Below, piece after piece: positions 8,696-16,308 of a stretch of DNA of 42,166 bases (position 1 is the stretch's first letter; the number at the start of each line of letters is the position of its first letter). Origin of the DNA: CAZGRP01 sp964527995 (GTDB taxonomy: Bacteria; Zhuqueibacterota; Zhuqueibacteria; Oceanimicrobiales; CAZGRP01); the NCBI GenBank assembly GCA_964527995.1, contig CAZGRP010000035.1:1-42166 (forward strand), given 5' to 3'. A model generated the notes under the pieces. That model had not been told where the DNA came from, searched no databases, and saw only the letters and a program-made list of their open reading frames with translations. The position numbers and the translations under genes were made by a program.

Positions 8696-9675
8696 CAGCG
8701 AAAGTGAAATGGGGTGTCCTCGGGACCGGGCGCATCGCCGATCGCCTGTTGAAAAGCCTGGCTGAATCTGATGTTGCCGAGGCGGTCGCCATAGCGGGCC
8801 GCAGCCGGGAGAAGACGGTCGAGCTGGCGCGAAAGCACGGGGTGCCGAAGGCGCCGGCGGATTTCGCCGCGCTGGTATCGGATGCGGGCGTCGATGTGGT
8901 CTACAACGCCACTCCGAACCACTGGCACCATCCTTGGACGCTGCGTGCCCTGGCGGCGGGGAAACATGTGCTCTGCGAGAAGCCGATCGCCCTGAACGCC
9001 CGCCAGGCGCAGGAGATGTTCCGGGCGGCCTCGGCGGAGGGGCTGCACCTGATGGAGGCCTTTGCCTTCCGCTGCCATCCGCAGGCCGATCTCATCCGTG
9101 AGTTGGTGCAGCAGGGGGAGGTGGGCGATCTCACCGTTGTCAGGGCATCTTACAGCTTTTATCTGGATGAGCCCGAAAATGTGCGATGGCAGGCCGAAAT
9201 GGGCGGTGGCGCATTGTACGACATCGGCTGCTACTGCGTCAACATCGCCCGCTGGATCGCGGGCAGCGAGCCGGACGAAGTGGCTGCGCTCGCGACATTG
9301 ACCGAGAAGGGCGTCGATACAAGCACTGCGGCGGTGCTGCGATTCCCCGGCGGTGTACTGGCCGCAATCGATTGCAGTTTCCGAGGCAGCTTTCGCACGG
9401 CGGTGGAGATCGTCGGCACCAGAGGGCGCCTGGAGGTACCCAGCCCATGGAAGCCGCGCACCACCGCCCCGCTGCGTCTCTGGCGCGGGGACGATCTTGA
9501 GGAGGTTGCGGTGAGCGGCGGCGACATTTACCGGCTTCAGGTCGATCACTTCAGCCGCTGCGTTTTGGGGCGCGAGCAACCGCGGGTCTCAGCCCAGGAT
9601 TCCATCGCCAACATGCAGGTGATGGATCGCATTCGGAAAGCTGCGGGGATGGAACTTTTCTGGCTGGGGTCGTAG
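8692..9675 (+). CDS. Gfo/Idh/MocA family NAD(P)-dependent oxidoreductase
   Basis: The 327-residue protein opens with a Rossmann motif (WGVLGTGRIA, residues 7-16), has NATPNHWHH, and contains the family signature CEKPIALN near residue 97, whose lysine is catalytic in this family. The C-terminal domain contains the expected DIGCYCVN segment in place of the usual DxGxH, so the usual catalytic histidine position may be altered. Family members oxidise or reduce sugars, inositols or related cyclic polyols in the cytosol. The ATG overlaps the stop of the SSS gene (ATGA), tying its substrate to that transporter. Confidence 0.9.
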   Translation: MTAKVKWGVLGTGRIADRLLKSLAESDVAEAVAIAGRSREKTVELARKHGVPKAPADFAALVSDAGVDVVYNATPNHWHHPWTLRALAAGKHVLCEKPIALNARQAQEMFRAASAEGLHLMEAFAFRCHPQADLIRELVQQGEVGDLTVVRASYSFYLDEPENVRWQAEMGGGALYDIGCYCVNIARWIAGSEPDEVAALATLTEKGVDTSTAAVLRFPGGVLAAIDCSFRGSFRTAVEIVGTRGRLEVPSPWKPRTTAPLRLWRGDDLEEVAVSGGDIYRLQVDHFSRCVLGREQPRVSAQDSIANMQVMDRIRKAAGMELFWLGS

Positions 9676-9716
9676 TAAATGGGCGGGAGTGAAGCCACGA
9701 CGAGTCGTGCAAATCG

Positions 9717-12695
9717 ATGAGACTCCAGCTGCAATTTCAGTGCGCCGCCGTCGCCGTGCTCATGGCCTTCGTTGCAGAGCCTGGTTTCTCCCAGAATCGT
9801 TCCTACTGGCAGCAGGACGTGCGATACGTCATCCAGTCGAGGCTGGACACCACGCGACGGATCGTTTCGGGCGAGGAAACCATCTTCTACCGCAACAATT
9901 CCCCTGACACTCTCCGGAAGATCTACCTTCATCTCTACGAGCGTGCCTTCCGTGGCAACGACAGTCGTCTGATGCAGGACGCCCGCAGGCAGAACCTATT
10001 GCGGGACTGGCCAAAGAAACACCGCGGCGACATGCGCATCCTCTCCTTCGAGGTCCTCAGTATCGGCGGCGACACCGACCTGCCGATCTCGGCTTTTCAT
10101 GTCGATGACACCATCCTGTCGGCCATCCTGCCGCGGCCGCTTGCCCCAGGTGCAGAGCTGCGACTGCGGCTTCGATTCACCGAAAAGATCCACCTGCCGC
10201 TCAACGCCCGGGGTGACCGTGACCGCAGCTACCGCCTGGAGCGCTGGTACCCCGAGGTAGCTGTTTATGACGCCAGCGGCTGGCATGCTCAGCCGGCGCG
10301 CCTGCTTTCCGGAACGTACAGCGAATTCGCCGACTTTGAGGTGAAGCTGACCGTGCCGGGTAACTTCATCGTGGCGGCATCGGGGGTGCCGGTGGAGGGC
10401 GATCCCGGGTGGCAATGGCTGGCGGCCGATACGAGTTGGGACGAGAATCGTTTTCGCGCCTGGTTCGACAGTACTCGCACCGCCCTCTACCAGCAGGGAG
10501 AGAAGTCAGGGCCGCGGACGCTGACGTTTCGGGCGCGGAAGGTCGCCTCTTTCGTGGTGGTGGCGGCGCCGGATCTGGTCCACGAGGCGGTCCAGGGCGA
10601 TTCGGTGGCGATGCACGTGTTCTATCGCGCCAGATCCCGGAAAGACTGGCGCCGGAAGGCAGGCGAGCGCCTGCTGCGATCGCTGCGCTGGTATGAGTCG
10701 ATATTCGGCCCGTATCCCTATCCGCAATTGACTCTGGTTGAAGACCGCGGAGACGGCATCGGCAGCGGCATGCTTCTCCTCTCGTCGAGTGGCGGTGAGC
10801 TTGCCGTGCAGTTCCTTCTCGGGCGTCTCTACTTCCACAGCATCCTAGGCAATGACGATCGTACCACCCCGTGGCTCAGCAACGGCATGGCGGCCTTCGC
10901 CACCAAGTGGTTTCTCGAGACCCGCTACGGCCCCCTCGGCTACGACAAGAAGCAGGTGCAGAAACAAGGACCGTTTTTCATCAAGTATTACCCGCTGCCG
11001 TCGCTGAAGCAGCTTGTCGACAACATCCTGCTCTTCTACATGGACTCGGGCGCCGACGAGCCCATGGGCAAGGCGGCCACCGACTTCAAGGACATTGCTG
11101 GCTATGGCATGAACGCTTTTTTCAAAGGTCTGGTCTTCTTCGAGATGATGCGCTATGTCGTCGGCGACAGCGCGTTTGCCCGGCTGTGTCGCATCTACTA
11201 TCGGCGGTGGAATCTCAAGCATGTGGATGAGCAGGGCCTGCAACAGTTGGCCGAGGAGGTGAGTGGCCAGGACCTGGACTGGTTTTTCGACGAGTGGCTG
11301 CACGAGACCCCCAGGATAGAGTACTCACTCGGTGGCGTGCACACGGAGAAGACCCCTGACGGCCGCTGGCGCACGCGCGTGGTGGTCGAGCGCCGCGGCG
11401 ACGGCATCATGCCGGTGGAGGTGGCCCTGGAGGTGGGGGAACGACGCATCATCAAACGAGCAGCCGGCAAGGCGCTGCGCGACACGGTGGTCTTCATCAC
11501 AGCGACGAGGCCGGGCCGTGCTGTGCTCGATCCGGGAGACCGCATCCTCGACAAGGACCGCCTGAACAACGGCGGGGCGCGCTACGAGCTGCGCTTCGAT
11601 CTTCCACTCACCGACGCCTTCTATCAGCCGAGCGATGCCTACCTGCTGTTGTGGAGGCCTTCCATCGGCTACAATGATGTCGACGGGCTGCGCCTGGGAC
11701 TGCAATTGCGCGGCAGCTATCGTGCGATTTATCGCACCTTCAAGATCGGCGCCTATTACGGCGTGCGGTCTCGAATCCTGGACGCGGTGGTGAACTTTGG
11801 AAACCCGATCCCCGGCATGGGCAACCTCAGCCGCTACGAGGTCGCCGTCCAGAGGATGGAGGGTCGTTTCGATGCCGGCCTCTCGCTTTTCGTACCGGTC
11901 GTCAGGCGGCTGAATGAGCCGCCGGTACACCGCTTTCGCCTGGTGCTCAACCACTCGCGCCTGCTGGAACCGGCCTACACTTTTCGTGAGGTCAGGGCCC
12001 AGGGCAGGAAACGCCTGGTGCAGGAGTGGCAGTCTGGGACCGTCAACCGCGTGGCCTTGTTCTACCGCATGAGGCGTGCCGGGCTGGCCTGGTTTGCGGA
12101 TACGCGTGCCAGCCTCGAAGCTGCACCGGCGTTCCTGGGCAGCGATTTCGACTATCAGAAGATGACCGGCGAAGTGATGCTTGGGGTGCAGCTGCTGGGG
12201 TTCACTGCGGTGGGCCGGGGCTTCGCTGGAGTCGCCACGGGTCACGATGCGCCGCCGCTTCAGGACCAGTTCTGGATCGACGGTGCCGGGCCGCGATACC
12301 GATTCCGGCAGGGGGAGTTGCGGACGCGCGGGGCCACCTCCTCGCGCTGGCACATGCGTGTGCTGGGGGGCGGAAACCTGCGTGGCTACTATGACCAGCC
12401 GCGTTCGGGAAAACGTCTGCTGGCGGCGACCTTCGAGATCCGCCGGCGCTTGCCGTTGATTCGGCTGCCGCTGGTGGCGTTCTACGACGTCGGCAGGTTG
12501 CAGCACGTGGACGGCGTCCAGGAAACCCTCGCCGATGCCGGATTGGGGCTGCGCTTCGAGGCTCGCTTCGGGCCGGTGTCGCTGTCGGATGTGGAGCTAC
12601 GCCTCGACTTCCCGATCTGGGTGAGTGATCCGCTTCCCGGCGAAAGGAGAAGAAAATTCCGCTGGACCGTCGGGCTTGGGCTGCCGTGGCCTTGA
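9717..12695 (+). CDS. M1-aminopeptidase-like outer-membrane protein with Omp85-like C-terminal barrel; catalytic motif lost
   Basis: The 992-residue protein starts with a signal peptide (cleavage near GFSQ, residue 26). Residues about 30-560 follow the M1 metallopeptidase layout: an N-terminal beta domain, then FGPYPYPQLTLVE, a degenerate GxMEN-like GSGM, and the core. The zinc-binding HExxH is replaced by FLLGR (366-370), and the downstream glutamate motif WLxEG by WLSNG (386-390), so peptidase activity should be absent. Residues about 650-992 look like a beta-barrel related to the Omp85/surface-antigen family, with GGNLRGYYD near 882-890, FYDVG and GLGLRFE. It lies 41 bases after the oxidoreductase with a short inverted repeat in the gap. 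The fusion suggests a periplasmic binding module attached to an outer-membrane barrel. No typical ribosome site is visible. Confidence 0.75.
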   Translation: MRLQLQFQCAAVAVLMAFVAEPGFSQNRSYWQQDVRYVIQSRLDTTRRIVSGEETIFYRNNSPDTLRKIYLHLYERAFRGNDSRLMQDARRQNLLRDWPKKHRGDMRILSFEVLSIGGDTDLPISAFHVDDTILSAILPRPLAPGAELRLRLRFTEKIHLPLNARGDRDRSYRLERWYPEVAVYDASGWHAQPARLLSGTYSEFADFEVKLTVPGNFIVAASGVPVEGDPGWQWLAADTSWDENRFRAWFDSTRTALYQQGEKSGPRTLTFRARKVASFVVVAAPDLVHEAVQGDSVAMHVFYRARSRKDWRRKAGERLLRSLRWYESIFGPYPYPQLTLVEDRGDGIGSGMLLLSSSGGELAVQFLLGRLYFHSILGNDDRTTPWLSNGMAAFATKWFLETRYGPLGYDKKQVQKQGPFFIKYYPLPSLKQLVDNILLFYMDSGADEPMGKAATDFKDIAGYGMNAFFKGLVFFEMMRYVVGDSAFARLCRIYYRRWNLKHVDEQGLQQLAEEVSGQDLDWFFDEWLHETPRIEYSLGGVHTEKTPDGRWRTRVVVERRGDGIMPVEVALEVGERRIIKRAAGKALRDTVVFITATRPGRAVLDPGDRILDKDRLNNGGARYELRFDLPLTDAFYQPSDAYLLLWRPSIGYNDVDGLRLGLQLRGSYRAIYRTFKIGAYYGVRSRILDAVVNFGNPIPGMGNLSRYEVAVQRMEGRFDAGLSLFVPVVRRLNEPPVHRFRLVLNHSRLLEPAYTFREVRAQGRKRLVQEWQSGTVNRVALFYRMRRAGLAWFADTRASLEAAPAFLGSDFDYQKMTGEVMLGVQLLGFTAVGRGFAGVATGHDAPPLQDQFWIDGAGPRYRFRQGELRTRGATSSRWHMRVLGGGNLRGYYDQPRSGKRLLAATFEIRRRLPLIRLPLVAFYDVGRLQHVDGVQETLADAGLGLRFEARFGPVSLSDVELRLDFPIWVSDPLPGERRRKFRWTVGLGLPWP

Positions 12696-12723
12696 TTAGG
12701 CCCCGAATGGAGCCGCGTATGAG

Positions 12724-13051
12724 CGCAAATGCACGCCCATGGACGGCGGTTGCACGGAGGCTGTCTGAAGAAAAGGTGAGAAGGAGTCTTGATTTGTCAT
12801 TCCTGCGAAAGCAGGAATCCAGAAAAAGTAAGCCTTTGGGACAGCCCGATAACCGGTCTGTGCGAAGTGCCGTGCTGGTTGGAGCCGATGAGCCAGGCCC
12901 CTGTTCCGCTGGGTGCCCGCGCGCCAGGGGCGTTGTCGGAATGCAATTCCTCTACCAACGTGCGGTCAGGAACGGAGTTCCTGACCGAGAATTGAGGCGG
13001 CCGGTACAGGGGCCGGTCAATTCGCGTTCATTCGCGTGAATATGCGGCCCT
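12724..13051. repeat. 328-bp hairpin-rich direct repeat, copy 1
   Basis: These 328 bases recur at 13380-13707 with a constant offset of 656 and no difference that I can find. Within it are a REP/MITE-like element (12759-12846) and, after it, several inverted repeats. GGAAT/ATTCC flanks GCA near 12940. A perfect 10-bp stem (GGTCAGGAAC, 12964-12973, pairing with 12977-12986) surrounds a GGA loop. A long stem joins GAATTGA plus CGGCC (12989-13002) with GGCCG plus TCAATTC (13011-13023) around an eight-base loop. No convincing protein is encoded; the 60-120 codon frames across it look incidental. Confidence 0.85.
12759..12846 (+). mobile_element. 88-bp REP/MITE-like element, copy 1
   Basis: The element is bounded by the inverted ends GGCTGTC (12759-12765) and GACAGCC (12840-12846). 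Its centre is a perfect hairpin, stem ATTCCTGC (12799-12806) with loop GAAA and pairing arm 12811-12818; GAAA is a stable GNRA tetraloop in RNA. A variant of the same element lies in inverse orientation at 38187-38340, outside the 328-bp repeat, which shows it is an independent dispersed unit. It encodes no transposase, so it would be non-autonomous. Confidence 0.7.
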
Positions 13052-13110
13052 GATGCAGTTGCCCAATTTCCAATTTCTGTTTTCGAATTGCTCGCCGCCT
13101 CACGGAGTTT

Positions 13111-13224
13111 AGCCACCCGCCGCGCGTTTTCCGCGAAGATCTCGCGCTGGTCCTCGACCGGGATGCGTGCACCCGCCACCTGGGTGATCTTCGGTGGTGG
13201 GTACAAGGAAGGGCAGACCTGTGC
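13111..13224 (-). pseudogene. 3' fragment of a lost amidohydrolase paralogue
   Basis: Read on the minus strand, this stretch encodes KITQVAGARIPVEDQ and IFAENARRV, matching the last 40 residues of the intact amidohydrolase at 14559-15374 (KITQVACARLSVEDK, IFTENARRV). Further upstream the match continues as TGLPFL against TDLPFL but is out of frame: there is one extra base between the LPFL and KITQ codons (about 13196-13206). The rest of the gene is missing, cut at the junction with the next repeat copy at 13225. A heptamer-like CAATTTC pair follows its 3' end at 13064-13077, and a degenerate version follows the intact gene too. Confidence 0.75.
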
Positions 13225-13279
13225 CGCAAATGCACGCCCATGGACGGCGGTTGCACGGAGGCTGTCTGAAGAAAAGGTG
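13225..13279. repeat. first 55 bases of the next 328-bp repeat copy, cut by the gap
   Basis: These 55 bases match 12724-12778 and also 13380-13434, the first 55 bases right of the gap. The base before it differs from the base before copy 1, so the repeat boundary is sharp. An exact 55-base overlap between the two contig ends is the size of a common de Bruijn k-mer. Confidence 0.85.
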
Positions 13280-13379
13280 NNNNNNNNNNNNNNNNNNNNN
13301 NNNNNNNNNNNNNNNNNNNNNNNNNNNNNNNNNNNNNNNNNNNNNNNNNNNNNNNNNNNNNNNNNNNNNNNNNNNNNNN
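13280..13379. other. assembly gap of 100 N
   Basis: Exactly 100 undetermined bases, a conventional placeholder for a gap of unknown size. Both flanks are the same repeat start, so the gap is repeat-induced and may hide zero or more additional 501-bp units. Confidence 0.98.
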
Positions 13380-13707
13380 CGCAAATGCACGCCCATGGAC
13401 GGCGGTTGCACGGAGGCTGTCTGAAGAAAAGGTGAGAAGGAGTCTTGATTTGTCATTCCTGCGAAAGCAGGAATCCAGAAAAAGTAAGCCTTTGGGACAG
13501 CCCGATAACCGGTCTGTGCGAAGTGCCGTGCTGGTTGGAGCCGATGAGCCAGGCCCCTGTTCCGCTGGGTGCCCGCGCGCCAGGGGCGTTGTCGGAATGC
13601 AATTCCTCTACCAACGTGCGGTCAGGAACGGAGTTCCTGACCGAGAATTGAGGCGGCCGGTACAGGGGCCGGTCAATTCGCGTTCATTCGCGTGAATATG
13701 CGGCCCT
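13380..13707. repeat. 328-bp hairpin-rich direct repeat, copy 2
   Basis: This is an identical second copy of 12724-13051, starting directly at the gap edge. It contains the second REP/MITE-like element (13415-13502) with its GAAA-loop hairpin at 13455-13474 and the perfect 10-bp stem at 13620-13642. It ends at GCGGCCCT, after which the sequence diverges and the minus-strand beta-barrel gene ends 43 bases later. Confidence 0.85.
13415..13502 (+). mobile_element. 88-bp REP/MITE-like element, copy 2
   Basis: Same ends (GGCTGTC and GACAGCC) and same GAAA-loop hairpin as the element at 12759-12846. It has been copied as part of the 328-bp repeat rather than independently inserted. Confidence 0.7.
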
Positions 13708-13749
13708 CGCGGACGTTGCAGTTACGCGCCCACCAAAGTCCGTTCGCCA

Positions 13750-14331
13750 TCAAAGCGAGAAATACCGGCCGATCACCAATTGAACGGTGGAGGTGTGCGC
13801 AGCCTGGTTCGCCGTCGGCGGGAAGGACGAGTTCAGCCTGAAGTGCAAGTCGTACCTGACCTCGGCTCCGGCCGTGAAGGCACGCGCGATCGCCACCTCG
13901 AAGCCTGCGCTGAAAAAATAGCCCAGGTTCGTCGAAGTGTGGCGCCCACGTTCGTCTCCACGACGAAGCAGGTAGTCGATTCTCTCGGTGTAACGCATCA
14001 CGGACAGACCGCCTCCGAGGCGAAAGAACCTGGTAGGGTAGAGGAGGGCACCCAGGTGAAGGTAGGCCGGGTTGAGATAAGAGCCATCCTCGGTTCCCAT
14101 GTCGGAGCGTTTTGGATCGTAGAGACTCACGAGGAGCCCTAGCGTCCCGCGCCGAACCGCTGCTGTGACCCCCATGCCCACGGGCGATCTCGGGTAGGAA
14201 GACTTGACGCCCCGGGACGCCTGCCACCCCGAGACCCCGGTTTGGATGCCAACGAACAAGTCCTGGGCGCTGCCGGGTGAAACCACGAGCAGCAGGACCA
14301 GGAGGGCGATGCGCGACGTCTTGTGCCACAT
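13750..14331 (-). CDS. small outer-membrane beta-barrel protein, function unknown
   Basis: The 193-residue protein has a signal peptide (IALLVLLLVVSPGSAQ, cleavage near residue 23) and then alternating hydrophobic/polar strands with glycines and aromatics. It ends in GRYFSL, so an eight- to ten-stranded outer-membrane barrel is likely. I do not recognise a specific family. GGGGA lies about six bases before the ATG. On the minus strand upstream there is a TTGACA (14419-14414), but its best -10 match (TATCTT) is only 14 bases away, so a promoter is uncertain. The gene lies between the 328-bp repeat and the amidohydrolase pair and shares their strand. Confidence 0.7.
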   Translation of the reverse strand: MWHKTSRIALLVLLLVVSPGSAQDLFVGIQTGVSGWQASRGVKSSYPRSPVGMGVTAAVRRGTLGLLVSLYDPKRSDMGTEDGSYLNPAYLHLGALLYPTRFFRLGGGLSVMRYTERIDYLLRRGDERGRHTSTNLGYFFSAGFEVAIARAFTAGAEVRYDLHFRLNSSFPPTANQAAHTSTVQLVIGRYFSL

Positions 14332-14558
14332 GATCAGTCCCCGAAATTGTGGTGTTTGGACAAGCGCCGGTACCAGCCGAAAATCACGGCAACAAGATAC
14401 CGACTTTTTTTCTTGTCAAGTGTTTTTCTCTGTCCGCAATGGAAAGGCAGGCGGGGTTGAACGCTGAAGGTCGCCGAACAAACCGAATTCGCGTGCATCT
14501 GCAGCCGACCCGCTCGCACGCCCTGCAAGAATCGTTCTCTTTCCCCAATTCCCGATTT

Positions 14559-15374
14559 CTAGTTTCCAGGATCCAATCCAAACACCCGCCGGGCATTTTC
14601 TGTGAAGATCTTTAGCTTGTCCTCCACAGACAGACGCGCACAAGCGACCTGGGTGATCTTCGGCCGCGGATCGAGGAAGGGCAGGTCGGTCCCGAACAGC
14701 ACCCGGTCGGCTCCGGCTTCGGCCACCATGCGCTCGAGGATGCCGTAGGGCAGATAGCTGGCGGTGATGTCCAGATAGACGTTCGCTGCCTCCTGCGCCA
14801 GGGCGATCGATTCTTCGACACCCTGCAGGTTGGCGCCGCAATGGCCGATCAGAATCGTCACGCCGGGGTACTGCCGTGCCGGCGCGGCCAGCATCGCCGG
14901 GGAGCAGAGAGCGTCGCCGCCCCAGGTGTGCACCAGCATCGGCCATTTGCGCTCCTGGGCGAACTCCCAGACGACATGATAGCCGGGTCCGTCCAGCCGG
15001 TGGTGGTGCAGGCCTGGATGAATCTTGATGCCGACGAAGCGTGGATCATTGGCGCAGCGCTGGAGCTCGGTCCGCTTGTGTTCTTCGCTGCGGTTGGGGT
15101 TGATGGTGCAGTAGCCGAAAATTCGGCCGGGATGTTCGTCCATCGCCCGGAACAGCAGGTCGTTGCCCGCGCTGTCGTCCGGCCCGAGCCCGAGATGAGG
15201 GGCACAGAGGACGGTGCGGATTCCCAGTCGGTCCATCATCTCCACCATGCCCGCGGCACCTGGATCGCCAGGAATCCGGAATGCGAACCACGGGCCGAGA
15301 TGGGTGTGGCAGTCGATGATGCCGACCTCGGAGAACGGCTGTCCAGCCGTTGCGGCACGCCAGAGTCTATCCAT
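14559..15374 (-). CDS. amidohydrolase family protein (amidohydrolase_2, TIM-barrel metal hydrolase)
   Basis: The 271-residue protein has a complete amidohydrolase_2 metal site: DCHTHLG (His23, His25), GIKIHPG (His119), LVHTW (His149), LIGHCG (His178) and FGTDLPF (Asp230). Family members are cytosolic metal-dependent hydrolases or decarboxylases acting on lactones, amides or aromatic acids. Its start overlaps the end of the upstream gene (15367-16134) by eight bases, so the two are coupled. That partner is a homologous protein lacking the metal site. Downstream of its stop lies a degenerate heptamer-like stretch, also seen beside the pseudogene fragment at 13111-13224. The natural substrate is unknown; the divergent aldolase and sugar-isomerase genes suggest a sugar-derived lactone or acid. 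Confidence 0.88.
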   Translation of the reverse strand: MDRLWRAATAGQPFSEVGIIDCHTHLGPWFAFRIPGDPGAAGMVEMMDRLGIRTVLCAPHLGLGPDDSAGNDLLFRAMDEHPGRIFGYCTINPNRSEEHKRTELQRCANDPRFVGIKIHPGLHHHRLDGPGYHVVWEFAQERKWPMLVHTWGGDALCSPAMLAAPARQYPGVTILIGHCGANLQGVEESIALAQEAANVYLDITASYLPYGILERMVAEAGADRVLFGTDLPFLDPRPKITQVACARLSVEDKLKIFTENARRVFGLDPGN

Positions 15375-16134
15375 GGTTCAAGCCCCTCCACAGAAGTCGA
15401 TCCAGGTTCGCTGAGGCAATCAACGTTTTCTCCCTTTCCGAGAGGTCGGCATAGGCCACCAGTCCCACCGGACCGGCGGGCTCCCAGATGGGCGCGCCGG
15501 TGCCGAAAAGCAGGCGTTCCGCCCCGAAGCGGCGGGCGATAGCCTCGATGCCGCCGAAGGTGTGGTACCAGGAAATCTCCAGGTGGAGGCCGGTGTGCTT
15601 CTCCAGCAACGGATACAACCAGCGGTCGATACGATACCCGGCGCGCAGAATCACCAGCTTCAGCGTGGGGTGATTGCACAACACCTGATCGATCTCCGCC
15701 CAGTTCGTCTCATCGTATTCGACCAGCACGGGCACGCCGGCCTGACTCAGGCAATCCAGAAGCTCCCGGCACCAGACGTCGCCGAGGCCGAAGCCGTGCG
15801 TCTTCGGAGCAAGGCGCACAGCCCGGGCGCCGCCTCGGTCGAGATAGTCCAGCAGCGCTTCACCGGGTGCGGGCAGTTCGTGCGTGGCCGGAGGCAGGAG
15901 CACATAGCAGGGCAAAAGCCCCCCGGCGTTGCGGCACAACTCGCTGGCGGCCAGGTTGCCCACGCCGGGATCATACTCCAGCGCGTAACTGTGAGTCACC
16001 AGCAATCGCTCGATGTCCAGCTCGCGCAGACGGGATTGCAGTTCGTGCAAGGGAAGGTCGCCCTCCGGGTGAATGGCCGTCATCGGGCCGGCGATGCAGT
16101 TGCAGTCAAAGAATTGGATCTTCGAGTTGGCCAT
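15367..16134 (-). CDS. amidohydrolase-like protein without metal-binding residues
   Basis: The 255-residue protein has the same TIM-barrel outline as the neighbouring amidohydrolase but lacks its metal ligands: DCHTH becomes DCNCI (residues 10-14), the LVHTW position reads LVEYD, LIGHCG reads LRAGYR, and FGTD reads FGTG (211-213). It is therefore probably a pseudoenzyme, partner subunit or binding protein, although an unfamiliar active site cannot be excluded. The frame is open upstream to 17175, over the divergent aldolase gene. The ATG at 16134 was chosen because the fold begins there; an ATG at 16212 would add 26 non-conserved residues. It overlaps the amidohydrolase start by eight bases. 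Confidence 0.8.
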   Translation of the reverse strand: MANSKIQFFDCNCIAGPMTAIHPEGDLPLHELQSRLRELDIERLLVTHSYALEYDPGVGNLAASELCRNAGGLLPCYVLLPPATHELPAPGEALLDYLDRGGARAVRLAPKTHGFGLGDVWCRELLDCLSQAGVPVLVEYDETNWAEIDQVLCNHPTLKLVILRAGYRIDRWLYPLLEKHTGLHLEISWYHTFGGIEAIARRFGAERLLFGTGAPIWEPAGPVGLVAYADLSEREKTLIASANLDRLLWRGLNHG

Positions 16135-16165
16135 AGGAGAGTTTCGCTTTGTGTGAAGTTCCGGC

Positions 16166-16194
16166 TTGCATCCCGCGAAAGGAGTTGTTATCTT
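16166..16194 (+). promoter_or_regulatory. possible promoter of the aldolase-family gene
   Basis: TTGCAT (16166-16171) and TATCTT (16189-16194) are 17 bases apart in the 174-bp divergent intergenic region. The leader would be about 108 bases. On the opposite strand a TTGACT (16241-16236) has only a weak -10 partner. Confidence 0.35.
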
Positions 16195-16308
16195 GGGGCA
16201 ACAATTGTGCATAGGTACGGAAATCCTGCCGGCAAAGTCAAGCAATTTCTGTATTTCGACGCAACCTGGCCCGTTCACGCCGGCCGGAGTCCCAAGAAAC
16301 AGACGACA

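Larger units (their letters stand above)
12724..13224. repeat. 501-bp tandem repeat unit (first complete copy)
   Basis: The block from CGCAAATGCACG at 12724 to 13224 is followed at 13225 by a second start of the same sequence, so the unit is 501 bp long. It comprises a 328-bp hairpin-rich repeat (12724-13051) and a 173-bp spacer (13052-13224) holding a fragment of an amidohydrolase gene. The next copy is interrupted after 55 bases by the assembly gap, and a 328-bp copy resumes at 13380. Copy number is unresolved. Confidence 0.85.

Noticed and set aside
12789..12995. 68-codon frames in the repeat (also at 13445-13651)
   Set aside because: They run through hairpins and the MITE, have no ribosome site or domain, and are duplicated only because the DNA is.
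12724..13707. CRISPR array
   Set aside because: The repeats are hundreds of bases long, few in number, and there are no short regularly spaced repeats or cas genes.
15562..16308. N-terminal extension of the DHDPS-family protein
   Set aside because: It is antisense to the amidohydrolase-like gene, and the family N-terminus begins at 16309.
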